A stretch of DNA of 31,205 bases from Thermacetogenium sp. UBA4966 (GTDB lineage: Bacteria; Bacillota; DSM-12270; Thermacetogeniales; Thermacetogeniaceae): NCBI GenBank assembly GCA_002397275.1, contig DHAA01000078.1, positions 7,021 to 38,225 on the forward strand, given 5' to 3'. Both the position numbers and the translations under genes were made by a program. The number at the start of each line of letters is the position of its first letter. The first letter of the stretch is position 1. Below, in pieces: positions 1 through 6,412 of this stretch. The notes beneath the pieces are model-generated. The model did no database searches, was not told where the DNA came from, and was given only the letters and a program-made list of their open reading frames with translations.

Positions 1-6
1 TCTTTT

Positions 7-198
7 TGTAGGTCTTCTGACTTCGCGCTTCGGCAGATTTATCTCTGCCAATCAAAGCTCTGCCTTACCGGTTACCCAGTGACCGACTTTCGTCGACGAG
101 CCTTGATTATCGGCGCTCACAGCGGCGGTTCCGTCCGGGACTCGCACCCGGTTCCCTTGTCCAACCCCGCGGGCCTGTCAAGCGCCGCAGGGTCACAA
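7..198 (-). promoter_or_regulatory. Cobalamin (B12) riboswitch
   Basis: Read on the minus strand, the segment carries the hallmarks of the adenosylcobalamin riboswitch in order. A GGGAA box (rc of about 152-157) is followed by CCGGGTGCGAGTCCCGGACGG and CCGCCGCTGTGAGCG, matching the consensus 'CCGGTGAGAATCCGG...CCGC.ACTGTAAGCGG'. Next comes GGTCACTGGG (rc of about 76-85), matching the GCCACTG element. It ends with AAGTCAGAAGACCTAC (rc of about 8-24), matching the B12 box AAGCCAGGAGACCTGCC. The regulated gene lies left of the window on the minus strand and is not visible. By family knowledge it is probably a B12 biosynthesis or cobalt/cobalamin transport gene, or a B12-independent isozyme. Exact ends are approximate. 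Confidence 0.9.
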
Positions 199-720
199 AA
201 AGATGTATTCAGTTTTTAAGTGTTAAGCTGTTTGCTACAGGTGTTCTCTTGATCACCTCTTGAGCTTTTGTTTTAGTTGGTGTAGACCCTTTTTGACTTT
301 AATCTTTGATTTTGGCTGGAAAATTGTTGAGTGATAAAATTGATGTCCGCGCTAGAGTGATGATTATCGGGGCTTTTCAGATGTTTTTTCAGATAGGTTA
401 GGATGCTTGCTGGGAGCAACAGTCGAATCCGTTGTTCGGTCAGCCCTTTTCCATCTGCGGAAATATATACCTTGACTGTAGTCTAGCATACTGGTGTTGG
501 ATGTCAATAGCTTTTTGGAGCTTTTTGGAATAAATACGGGAGAATCGTTCGACAGAATCAGACAAATTGCGGCCGCAGGAGTTGCAGGGTGGTCGAAGGA
601 GCGATGCCTGTGCATAAGTTTTGCGCAGTTTTACGCGTTTAAAAGGCTTAACGCAGTCTAGAGATGTTGTAGATGTTGTCAATGTGTTCTCTTTGCCTCA
701 ACAAGATGCTATAATAAACC
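199..720. other. Gene-poor intergenic region
   Basis: About 520 bp separate the B12 riboswitch (transcribed leftward) from the Rpn-type gene. Short open frames exist on both strands, but none has an SD, a recognisable motif or conserved-looking composition. Small direct repeats are visible: AGCTTTTTGG twice near 509-528 and AGATGTTGT twice at 662-679. A perfect TATAAT at 710-715 precedes the next gene, but no good -35 lies 16-18 bp upstream. The leader for the riboswitch RNA should start in the left part of this gap on the minus strand; I could not identify its promoter. The region may include decayed coding DNA but I cannot name it. Confidence 0.5.
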
Positions 721-736
721 CGCGAGGAGAAACAAA

Positions 737-1684
737 ATGCGTGAAAATAACGATAACAACAGCACCAAGAAAAACCAATATGAGCGGCTTGATCCGAAAA
801 ACGATTTCCTGTTCAAGAAGCTGTTTTCCAGCGCGGGCAACGAGGACCTGCTGATCGACCTGCTCAACTCCATACTCAAACCAGGGAAGGGACAGCAAAT
901 CAACCAGGTAACGGTCGCCAACCCGATCAAAGAAAAAGATTCTGTTGACGACAAACTGGCTATCATGGATATCGTGGCTAAGGCGGACGACGGCAGGCAG
1001 CTGACAATCGAGATCCAAGTAACCAATGAACACAACATGGAGAAGAGGGGGCTCTATTATTGGTCAATCCTTTTTGCCTCCCAGATGCGTGTAGGAATGC
1101 CCTATGAAGAATTAAAAAAGACGATTGGCATCAATATCCTTAACTACAGGCTCTGGAAGCAGACAAACAGATATCACACCCTGTTTCTGCCTCTGGAAAA
1201 AAGCGAAGGCTTTCTGCTGACCGATACAGCGGAGATCCATTTTATCGAACTACGGAAAATGTACCGCAAATGGAAAAACGGAGAACTGCAAGGAAGCAGA
1301 GACCCGCTGTACAGGTGGTTTTTGCTGCTGATGGCCACCGAAGATAAAAAAATAAGCGAAGAATTGGAGGAGATCGCCATGAGCGACAACATCATCAAAA
1401 AAGCCGTTGAACAATGGGATTGGCTCAGCCAGGATGAAGAGACGAGGGCCCGCTATCGCTCCCGGCTGATGGCTGAGAGCGACCGTGCTTCCGCTTTGCT
1501 GAGAGCGGAACAAAGGGGTGAACAAAGGGGCGAAAGAAGGGGTAAAGCAGAGGGAAAAGCAGAAGTTGCAAAAACAGCGTTGGCTGCCGGAGTCAGCCTG
1601 GAGATGATCGCCAAACTGACCGGTCTGGACCAGGAAACTATTCTCAAGCTGAAAGAGGAACAAGAATCTTGCGATATAAATTAA
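737..1684 (+). CDS. Rpn family recombination-promoting nuclease / PD-(D/E)XK nuclease family transposase
   Basis: This 315-residue protein fits the Rpn/'PDDEXK nuclease family transposase' group (PDDEXK_2, TIGR01784-like). The N-terminus has the family start 'LDPKNDFLFKKLF' (residues 19-30). The nuclease core shows D78 in 'AIMDIVAKADDGRQLTIEIQ', with E92 and Q94 forming the D...ExQ active site. The 'YYWSILFASQM...Y' segment (about 107-125) follows, as in the family. The C-terminus has a charged low-complexity stretch of G-E-Q-R-G / G-K-A-E-G repeats (about 258-277) and a helical tail 'GVSLEMIAKLTGLDQETI', which resembles the usual short HTH-like end. An SD (GAGGAG, 723-728) lies 8 nt before the ATG. 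Known Rpn proteins are DNA endonucleases that raise RecA-independent recombination and are often multicopy and mobile-like; recent work links some to phage defence. It stands alone between two riboswitch units and looks like accessory DNA. Confidence 0.88.
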   Translation: MRENNDNNSTKKNQYERLDPKNDFLFKKLFSSAGNEDLLIDLLNSILKPGKGQQINQVTVANPIKEKDSVDDKLAIMDIVAKADDGRQLTIEIQVTNEHNMEKRGLYYWSILFASQMRVGMPYEELKKTIGINILNYRLWKQTNRYHTLFLPLEKSEGFLLTDTAEIHFIELRKMYRKWKNGELQGSRDPLYRWFLLLMATEDKKISEELEEIAMSDNIIKKAVEQWDWLSQDEETRARYRSRLMAESDRASALLRAEQRGEQRGERRGKAEGKAEVAKTALAAGVSLEMIAKLTGLDQETILKLKEEQESCDIN

Positions 1685-1733
1685 GGGATTTGACGCGCTC
1701 TTGACGCGGCTTAGCTTTAAGGTTAAAATTAAT

Positions 1734-1762
1734 TTGTTGGTCAATTTAAGACAATTTAATAT
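1734..1762 (+). promoter_or_regulatory. Promoter of the riboflavin operon
   Basis: TTGTTG (1734-1739) and TAATAT (1757-1762) are separated by 17 bp. The predicted transcription start at about 1769 falls exactly at the 5' edge of the FMN riboswitch, which strongly supports the assignment to a SigA-type promoter. Confidence 0.7.
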
Positions 1763-1769
1763 GATCAGG

Positions 1770-1905
1770 AGTGTCCTTCGGGGGATGGTGAAAATCCACA
1801 CCGGCGGTGAGAGCCCGCGAGCCGGCATTTATTCTTCTTAAATGCCCCGGTTGATCCGGTGAAAATCTGGAGCCGACAGTTAAAGTCTGGAGGGGAGAAG
1901 GGAAT
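1770..1905 (+). promoter_or_regulatory. FMN riboswitch (RFN element)
   Basis: All conserved blocks of the RFN element are present in order: CCTTCGGGGGATGGTGAAAA, CCACACCGGCGGTGAGAGCC, CGCGAGCCGGC, GATCCGGTGAAAATCTGGAG, CCGACAGTTAAAGTCTGGA and GGGAGAAGG. It lies 80 nt upstream of ribD, with an intrinsic terminator in between. By family knowledge, bound FMN favours termination or blocks translation, so FMN represses the riboflavin operon. Confidence 0.97.
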
Positions 1906-1931
1906 TCTTCTATTTTCTATGGAGTTTAAAT

Positions 1932-1962
1932 AAACCCGGGCGCTTCCTGCCGGGTTTTTATG
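1932..1962 (+). terminator. Riboswitch-controlled intrinsic terminator
   Basis: AACCCGG (1933-1939) pairs with CCGGGTT (1950-1956) around a short loop and is followed by a run of T. It lies between the FMN aptamer and ribD and is therefore the expected expression platform: premature termination when FMN is bound. Confidence 0.85.
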
Positions 1963-1985
1963 TTTTTAACAGCGGAGGCGGGACT

Positions 1986-3083
1986 GTGAACGATGATCAA
2001 CTGTTTATGCAAAGGGCGCTGCAGCTGGCGGAGCTGGGACGGGGCAAGACCTCCCCGAACCCGCTGGTAGGCGCTGTTATCGTCCGAGACGGCAGGATAG
2101 TGGGGGATGGGTATCATCACCAGGCGGGCACGCCCCATGCGGAGGTGCACGCTTTACGGGATGCCGGAAAGAAGGCTGGGGGCGCGGTGATGTATGTGAC
2201 CCTGGAGCCCTGCTGCCACTACGGGCGAACACCGCCCTGCACAGCGGCGATCATTGAAGCCGGGATCAAAAAGGTCGTGGTGGGGACGACCGACCCCAAT
2301 CCCCGGGTATCCGGTAAAGGGATCGAGGCCTTAAAAAAGGCCGGGATCGAGGTTATCGCCGGTGTTCTGGAAGGGGAAGCGCGGCGGCAGAACGAGTCGT
2401 TTATCAAATACATGCAATGCGGGCGCCCCTTTGTAACCCTGAAAGCTGCTATTTCATTGGATGGCAAGGTCGCAACCGGGACCGGTGATTCCAAATGGAT
2501 CAGCGGGGAAGAGGCGAGAGCTTCGGTTCACCGCTTGCGGTCGATAAACGACGCCGTTATGACAGGGATCGGCACTGTTCTAGCGGATGATCCCCTGCTC
2601 ACCGTGAGGCTGAAGGGCGATTTTAAACAACCTCTGCGGGTTATCGCCGACAGTTCTCTTTCCATCCCTGAAACTGCCCAAATTGTCAAAACAGCCAGGG
2701 ATGCTCCCACTATTGTGGCGGTTGTCAGGGGGAGATACAGCGCCGCAAAGAGAGTTCAGCTGGAGAGAGCGGGTGTGGAAATATGTGAATTGCCTGCTGT
2801 TCAGGGAAGGGTTGACCTGTCGGCTTTGATGAAAGAGCTGGGAAGAAGAGAGATAACCGGCCTGCTTCTGGAAGGGGGCGCAACTTTGAACGCCTCCGCG
2901 CTGGAAGCCGGAATCATCGATAAGTTTGTTTTTTTTCAGGCGCCGTTGATCATCGGGGGACAGGATTCTCCCGGTGTTTTCGGCGGGAAGGGCAGGGAGC
3001 GGCTGAGCGATTGCCTGCGTCTAAAGAGGGCCTCGGTGGAAGAGGTTGGCGACGACCTGATGATCACCGCTTACCCGGAATAG
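1986..3083 (+). CDS. ribD: Bifunctional pyrimidine deaminase / reductase RibD
   Basis: RibD performs two consecutive steps of riboflavin synthesis: deamination of the 2,5-diamino-6-ribosylamino-pyrimidinone phosphate made by GTP cyclohydrolase II, then NADPH-dependent reduction of the ribosyl side chain. The N-terminal deaminase has the zinc site H51-A-E53 and C76...C85 in 'PCCHYGRTPPC'. The C-terminal reductase starts at about residue 147 ('RPFVTLKAAISLDGKVA') and has the NADPH-binding 'DAVMTGIGTVLADDPLLTVR' and 'LLLEGGATLNAS' segments. The length of 365 residues is normal. The start is GTG, with GGAGG about 9 nt upstream. It is the first gene of the operon after the FMN riboswitch. Unusually, about 450 bp with a foldback repeat separate it from ribE. 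Confidence 0.97.
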   Translation: MNDDQLFMQRALQLAELGRGKTSPNPLVGAVIVRDGRIVGDGYHHQAGTPHAEVHALRDAGKKAGGAVMYVTLEPCCHYGRTPPCTAAIIEAGIKKVVVGTTDPNPRVSGKGIEALKKAGIEVIAGVLEGEARRQNESFIKYMQCGRPFVTLKAAISLDGKVATGTGDSKWISGEEARASVHRLRSINDAVMTGIGTVLADDPLLTVRLKGDFKQPLRVIADSSLSIPETAQIVKTARDAPTIVAVVRGRYSAAKRVQLERAGVEICELPAVQGRVDLSALMKELGRREITGLLLEGGATLNASALEAGIIDKFVFFQAPLIIGGQDSPGVFGGKGRERLSDCLRLKRASVEEVGDDLMITAYPE

Positions 3084-3150
3084 AGGTAGGCACCCATGCC
3101 CCCACAATGCGGGGGCGCCATCAGATGGATGACAATTTGTAACTGCTCAG

Positions 3151-3405
3151 GCCGGTGGATTCCGCTTGCTCCCTATTACGTCCCGGACGGCATCAAGGCT
3201 TGCTTCAGGCCGGTTCTGGGCTGCTGCGGAACTCGCTTGGTACATAGTTGCCTTAGAAAATCGTCGAGATAACGGAAATTCAATGGCAGCGATCTGCAAA
3301 TAAGGGAGTGCTCAAACAGTCCTCGCAGCCCGAACCGTCAGCTTCGCTTCGCCTGATGCCGTTACCCGGAACTCCATAATGGTCGCTTCGCTGGAATCCA
3401 GCGGG
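3151..3405 (-). repeat. Foldback (inverted-repeat) element, copy 1
   Basis: The two halves are imperfect inverted repeats of about 95 nt each. Left arm 3151-3245 and the reverse complement of right arm about 3311-3405 share, in the same order, TGGATTCC, CCGG, GGCATCA, GGTTC, GGGCTGC and GGA. A roughly 65-nt unpaired centre lies between. The outer part (3341-3405, minus orientation) is nearly identical to 16442-16500 and to 31168-31205. The other end (3151-3175) matches 16558-16591. It contains no open reading frame. It behaves like a non-autonomous MITE-like or REP-like element; the family name is unknown to me. Confidence 0.8.
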
Positions 3406-3477
3406 CTGTTTCACGATAATTGAGTAGCTTTTATTTTCAAGGTAGAAGTCGGAGACGGGAATAATAGCAACAAACTA

Positions 3478-3505
3478 CCGATCAGTGGACCTGTCCCCTG
3501 ATCGG
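3478..3505 (+). promoter_or_regulatory. Hairpin upstream of the ribE ribosome binding site
   Basis: CCGATCAG (3478-3485) pairs perfectly with CTGATCGG (3498-3505), and the 12-nt loop contains a further GGAC/GTCC pairing. No T run follows, so it is not a classical terminator. It ends 20 nt before the ribE SD and may be an RNA stability or processing element, or the footprint of a decayed terminator. Confidence 0.5.
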
Positions 3506-3529
3506 CTCAACGGGATCTGATCTAAAGGG

Positions 3530-4177
3530 GTGGTTGAGATTTTTACAGGGCTTGTAGAGGAAAAGGGGATTGTGCGGGGCATCAGAAAGGGGCCGTTGTC
3601 TGCGGCTTTGACCGTTGAATCTCCATTTTGCGGAGAGCTGGAAACGGGGGAGAGCGTGGCTGTCAACGGCGCCTGTCTCACGGTAACGGAATGCGGTTCC
3701 CAAGTGTTTACGGCTGATGTGATGGCCGAAACCCTTAAAAAGACGAATTTGGGGTTGCTGACAAAGGGTGACCATGTCAACCTGGAAAGAGCATTGAAAG
3801 CAGGGGGCAGGCTTGGCGGTCATTTTGTCACCGGACATGTTGATGCTGTGGGCAAGTTCATGAAAAAACAGCGGCAGGGGGTTGCTATTGAGATCTGGAT
3901 AGAGACGCCGCCTCAACTCGAGCCATATCTGATCCCTCAAGGGTCGATAGCCCTCGACGGGGTCAGTCTCACTGTGGCCGAGCTGCAGAGCGGTTCCTTC
4001 AAGGTGAGTTTAATCCCCCATACAGTGCAGTCCACAACGCTGGAACAGAAAAAGGCGGGTGATTTGATAAATATAGAGGCGGATCTTTTAGGAAAGTACG
4101 TCGCTCGTTTTTTAGAGAAAAGGGAAGGGGAGAAAGGGGTTTCCCTCGGATTCTTAGCCGAAAATGGATTTATCTAA
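3530..4177 (+). CDS. ribE: Riboflavin synthase alpha chain RibE
   Basis: Riboflavin synthase dismutates two molecules of 6,7-dimethyl-8-ribityllumazine into riboflavin and the pyrimidine precursor, acting as a homotrimer. Two tandem lumazine-binding barrels are seen: the first begins 'IFTGLVEEKG' and contains 'VAVNGACLTVT', the second contains 'GGHFVTGHVDAVG' and 'IALDGVSLTVAE'. The C-terminus 'NIEADLLGKYVARF' is typical. The start is problematic. The only in-frame classical start is GTG 3530, but the SD-like AAAGGGG overlaps that codon. Family members usually begin M-F-T-G, and here that methionine position is occupied by ATT (3539-3541), with AAAGGGGTGG at the right distance. ATT initiation is therefore likely; if so the protein has 212 residues. 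Confidence 0.95.
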   Translation: MVEIFTGLVEEKGIVRGIRKGPLSAALTVESPFCGELETGESVAVNGACLTVTECGSQVFTADVMAETLKKTNLGLLTKGDHVNLERALKAGGRLGGHFVTGHVDAVGKFMKKQRQGVAIEIWIETPPQLEPYLIPQGSIALDGVSLTVAELQSGSFKVSLIPHTVQSTTLEQKKAGDLINIEADLLGKYVARFLEKREGEKGVSLGFLAENGFI

Positions 4178-4208
4178 TGGCAATTTAATTTACTTTTCTC
4201 AAGGGGTA

Positions 4209-4271
4209 ATGTTGTTAGGAGACGAAGAGGCAAAAGAAGTTCTGCACTCGGCTGTTGACCGGTTTATCTAG
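4209..4271 (+). CDS. Possible 20-codon ORF between ribE and ribBA
   Basis: ATG 4209 to TAG 4271 encodes MLLGDEEAKEVLHSAVDRFI, ending 21 nt before ribBA. AAGGGG lies only 2 nt before the ATG, which is too close for efficient initiation. I do not recognise it. It may be chance, a leader peptide, or a coupling ORF. Confidence 0.15.
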   Translation: MLLGDEEAKEVLHSAVDRFI

Positions 4272-4292
4272 TGATGAAAGGGGCATAAAATT

Positions 4293-5504
4293 ATGGAGCA
4301 GGAAAAAGTGAATACCATTGAGGAAGCCATTGCTGAAATAGCTGCGGGGCGGATGGTCGTTGTGGTTGATGATGAGGACCGGGAAAACGAAGGGGACCTG
4401 ATTATTGCCGCGGAGAAGGTAACTCCGGATGATATCAATTTTATGGCGACTTACGCCCGCGGCCTGATTTGTGCTCCTCTGACCGGCGAACGCCTGGATG
4501 ACTTGGAGTTGGAGCAGATGGTCGCTCAAAACACAGAGAGCATGGAGACGGCCTTTACGGTTTCTGTCGACGCCTCTGCTACACACACCGGGATCTCCGC
4601 TTTTGAGCGCGCTGCAACAGTCAAGGCTCTGATCGATCCGCAAACCCGGCCGCAGGATCTGAGGCGTCCCGGCCATATATTTCCCTTGCGGGCGAAAGAG
4701 GGCGGGGTGCTGCGCAGGGCAGGCCACACCGAGGCCACGGTCGATCTGGCCCGCTTGGCCGGCCTTTACCCGGCCGGCGTTTGCTGTGAGATTATGAATG
4801 ACGACGGAAGCATGGCCCGTACCCCCGAACTATTCCGGTTTGCCGGGAAGCATAATTTGAAGATGATCACGGTCGCGGATCTGATCAAGTATCGCCGTCA
4901 CACAGAAAAAATGATCCGCAAGGTAACTACGACCCACTTGCCGACAAAGTATGGGGAGTTTACGGCCGCGGCCTATGAAACGATACTGGATCACAACTGT
5001 CACCTGGCGCTCGTTCTGGGAGATATAACGACCGAGGAACCGGTTTTAACCAGGGTGCACTCGGAGTGCCTGACCGGGGATGTTTTCGGTTCTCTGCGCT
5101 GCGACTGCGGGGAACAGCTGGCCAAAGCTCTGCACATGATCTCCGCGCAAGGGAGAGGCGTTCTGCTGTATATGCGGCAGGAAGGACGGGGGATCGGTCT
5201 GTTGAATAAGATCCGCTCCTACAGACTCCAGGATGAAGGAAAGGATACCGTCGAGGCCAATGAACTCCTTGGGTTTGCCGCGGACCTGCGCGACTATGGA
5301 TTCGGGGCGCAGATTCTGGCGGATCTGGGCATCAGGAAGATACGGCTGCTCACCAATAATCCGCGTAAAATAGCAGGCCTGCAGGGGTATGGTCTGGAGA
5401 TTGTGGAAAGGGTGCCCATCGAAATGCCTCCCCGTGCCGAAAACCGCTATTATTTAAAAACAAAAAAGGAAAAGCTGGGGCACTTTCTGGCCCTGAATAA
5501 ATAG
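4293..5504 (+). CDS. ribBA: Bifunctional DHBP synthase / GTP cyclohydrolase II RibBA
   Basis: This fused enzyme supplies both precursors of riboflavin. The N-terminal half (about 1-205) makes 3,4-dihydroxy-2-butanone 4-phosphate from ribulose-5-phosphate. It has the acidic motif 'DDEDRENEGD' (26-35) and 'HTEATVDLARLAG' (145-157). The C-terminal half (about 210-403) is GTP cyclohydrolase II, which opens GTP to the diaminopyrimidine and formate. Its zinc cysteines are C259, C270 and C272 in 'SECLTGDVFGSLRCDCGEQL', and 'RQEGRGIGL' (295-303) holds the catalytic arginine region. The length of 403 is standard for the fusion. An SD (AAAGGGG) precedes the ATG by about 8 nt. It is the third gene of the operon, 15 nt upstream of ribH. 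Confidence 0.98.
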   Translation: MEQEKVNTIEEAIAEIAAGRMVVVVDDEDRENEGDLIIAAEKVTPDDINFMATYARGLICAPLTGERLDDLELEQMVAQNTESMETAFTVSVDASATHTGISAFERAATVKALIDPQTRPQDLRRPGHIFPLRAKEGGVLRRAGHTEATVDLARLAGLYPAGVCCEIMNDDGSMARTPELFRFAGKHNLKMITVADLIKYRRHTEKMIRKVTTTHLPTKYGEFTAAAYETILDHNCHLALVLGDITTEEPVLTRVHSECLTGDVFGSLRCDCGEQLAKALHMISAQGRGVLLYMRQEGRGIGLLNKIRSYRLQDEGKDTVEANELLGFAADLRDYGFGAQILADLGIRKIRLLTNNPRKIAGLQGYGLEIVERVPIEMPPRAENRYYLKTKKEKLGHFLALNK

Positions 5505-5519
5505 AAGGGAGCTTTTAAA

Positions 5520-5984
5520 ATGCCTAATTATTTTGAGGGAAAACTGCTTGGCGAGGGATTGCGCTTCGGGATCGTCGTGGCCAGATTTAATGAATTTATC
5601 ACCAATAAGCTGTTAAGCGGCGCTCTGGATATGCTTGAGCGCCATGGCGTCGGCGAAGAGGCGGTTGATGTGGCCTGGGTCCCCGGGGCCTTTGAAATAC
5701 CTTTAACGGCAAAAAAAATGGTTGAGCGCGGTTATGACGCCGTGATCTGCCTGGGGGCGCTGATCCGCGGCGCTACTCCTCATTTTGATTATATAGCCGC
5801 TGAAGCTGCCAAGGGGATTGCCCAGGTTGGCCTTAGCACAGGGGCGCCGGTTATTTTCGGTTTAATAACTGCAGACAACCTGGAACAGGCCATCGAACGC
5901 GCCGGAACAAAAGCGGGGAATAAGGGGGCTGACGCTGCTCTTTCTGCTCTGGAGATGGTCAACCTTTTTCAGAAGCTGAAATAA
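5520..5984 (+). CDS. ribH: 6,7-dimethyl-8-ribityllumazine synthase RibH
   Basis: RibH condenses 5-amino-6-ribitylamino-uracil with 3,4-dihydroxybutanone phosphate to give lumazine, the substrate of RibE. The 154-residue chain shows the family signatures 'ARFNEFIT' (21-28), 'VPGAFEIPL' (54-62), 'GALIRGATPHFDY' with catalytic H88, and 'FGLITADNLEQAIERAG'. It is the last gene of the operon, starts 15 nt after ribBA with an AGAAGGGAG SD, and is followed by a large nested hairpin. By family knowledge it forms pentamers or 60-mer capsids. Confidence 0.98.
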   Translation: MPNYFEGKLLGEGLRFGIVVARFNEFITNKLLSGALDMLERHGVGEEAVDVAWVPGAFEIPLTAKKMVERGYDAVICLGALIRGATPHFDYIAAEAAKGIAQVGLSTGAPVIFGLITADNLEQAIERAGTKAGNKGADAALSALEMVNLFQKLK

Positions 5985-6000
5985 TTCAAGAATAATACAA

Positions 6001-6074
6001 AACGCCTGCGCATACCGGTTAATTGCGGGGACCGTCGCTTACCGTCACGGTCCCCGCAAAATCAGGCGCAGGCG
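6001..6074. terminator. Nested double palindrome, probable bidirectional terminator
   Basis: An inner perfect 13-bp stem, TTGCGGGGACCGT (6023-6035) with ACGGTCCCCGCAA (6047-6059), is enclosed by an outer perfect 9-bp stem, CGCCTGCGC (6003-6011) with GCGCAGGCG (6066-6074). It fills the whole gap between convergent ribH and rpmB. T runs are absent or weak on both sides, so it may stall or process RNA rather than act as a classical terminator. Confidence 0.65.
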
Positions 6075-6080
6075 AAACAG

Positions 6081-6269
6081 CTATATGGCACGCTTCACTT
6101 TACCTGCTTTCAGACAACGGGTACAAACATAGAGGCGGACAGGCCTGCCGTCGACGTTCGTCTTGACGCGCTGCAAGTTAGGCGCCCAAACTTTTTTATT
6201 CCGGATATGGGAGTGGCTTACCTGCATGCCGACGCGCACCCCTTTTCCGCAAATCGCGCATTTTGCCAT
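6081..6269 (-). CDS. rpmB: 50S ribosomal protein L28
   Basis: L28 is a component of the large ribosomal subunit. The 62-residue protein begins 'MAKCAICGKG' and contains 'SHSHIRNKKVWAPNLQRVK', the conserved core of the family. Two cysteine pairs, C4-x2-C7 and C49-x2-C52 in 'YVCTRCLKAGKV', mark the zinc-binding version. A strong SD (GAAAGGAGG) precedes the ATG. It is transcribed divergently from the asp23-fakA operon, an arrangement that is very common in Firmicutes. Confidence 0.98.
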   Translation of the reverse strand: MAKCAICGKGVRVGMQVSHSHIRNKKVWAPNLQRVKTNVDGRPVRLYVCTRCLKAGKVKRAI

Positions 6270-6297
6270 CTAAATATCCTCCTTTCTCACAAAACCT

Positions 6298-6326
6298 ATT
6301 TTAACAAAAGAGTGTACTCATGACAA
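6298..6326 (-). promoter_or_regulatory. rpmB promoter
   Basis: On the minus strand, TTGTCA (rc of 6321-6326) and TAAAAT (rc of 6298-6303) are separated by exactly 17 bp. The predicted start at about 6291 leaves a short leader with the SD. It matches the SigA consensus. Confidence 0.75.
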
Positions 6327-6354
6327 CCTCTACCCATCATGCGGCGACATGGTG

Positions 6355-6360
6355 TATAAT
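6355..6360 (+). promoter_or_regulatory. Possible -10 box of the asp23-fakA operon
   Basis: A perfect TATAAT preceded directly by TG lies 53 nt before the preferred asp23 start. I see no good -35 at 16-18 bp, so the call is tentative. Confidence 0.4.
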
Positions 6361-6412
6361 GTATCTTGGTCGCCATAATGGTACCAGAAGAGTACACAAG
6401 GGGGTAGATACC

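Larger units (their letters stand above)
3084..3529. other. Gene-free ribD-ribE spacer
   Basis: No gene is visible in these 446 bp although the flanking genes belong to one operon. The spacer holds: a GC-rich hairpin GCCCCC-(7 nt)-GGGGGC right after ribD (about 3098-3116) without a T run, the foldback repeat at 3151-3405, a heptamer-like stretch (AGAAGTCGGAGACGG, about 3444-3458), and a strong hairpin just before ribE. The inserted repeat seems to have split an otherwise compact operon. Confidence 0.7.

Noticed and set aside
364..682. Overlapping minus-strand frames of about 80 codons each upstream of the Rpn gene
   Set aside because: No SD, no motif that I recognise, and both frames overlap out of phase. 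I considered a transposase remnant, but no catalytic motif or terminal repeat supports it.
676..715. TTGTCA (676-681) as -35 for TATAAT (710-715)
   Set aside because: The spacer is 28 bp, far too long; the closer TTGCCT gives only 11 bp.
3098..3116. GCCCCC/GGGGGC hairpin after ribD as a terminator
   Set aside because: No T run follows, and the operon continues to ribE; it is noted as a hairpin only.
3482..3940. Minus-strand 152-codon frame over the ribE start
   Set aside because: It is antisense to a clear riboflavin synthase and has no recognisable features.
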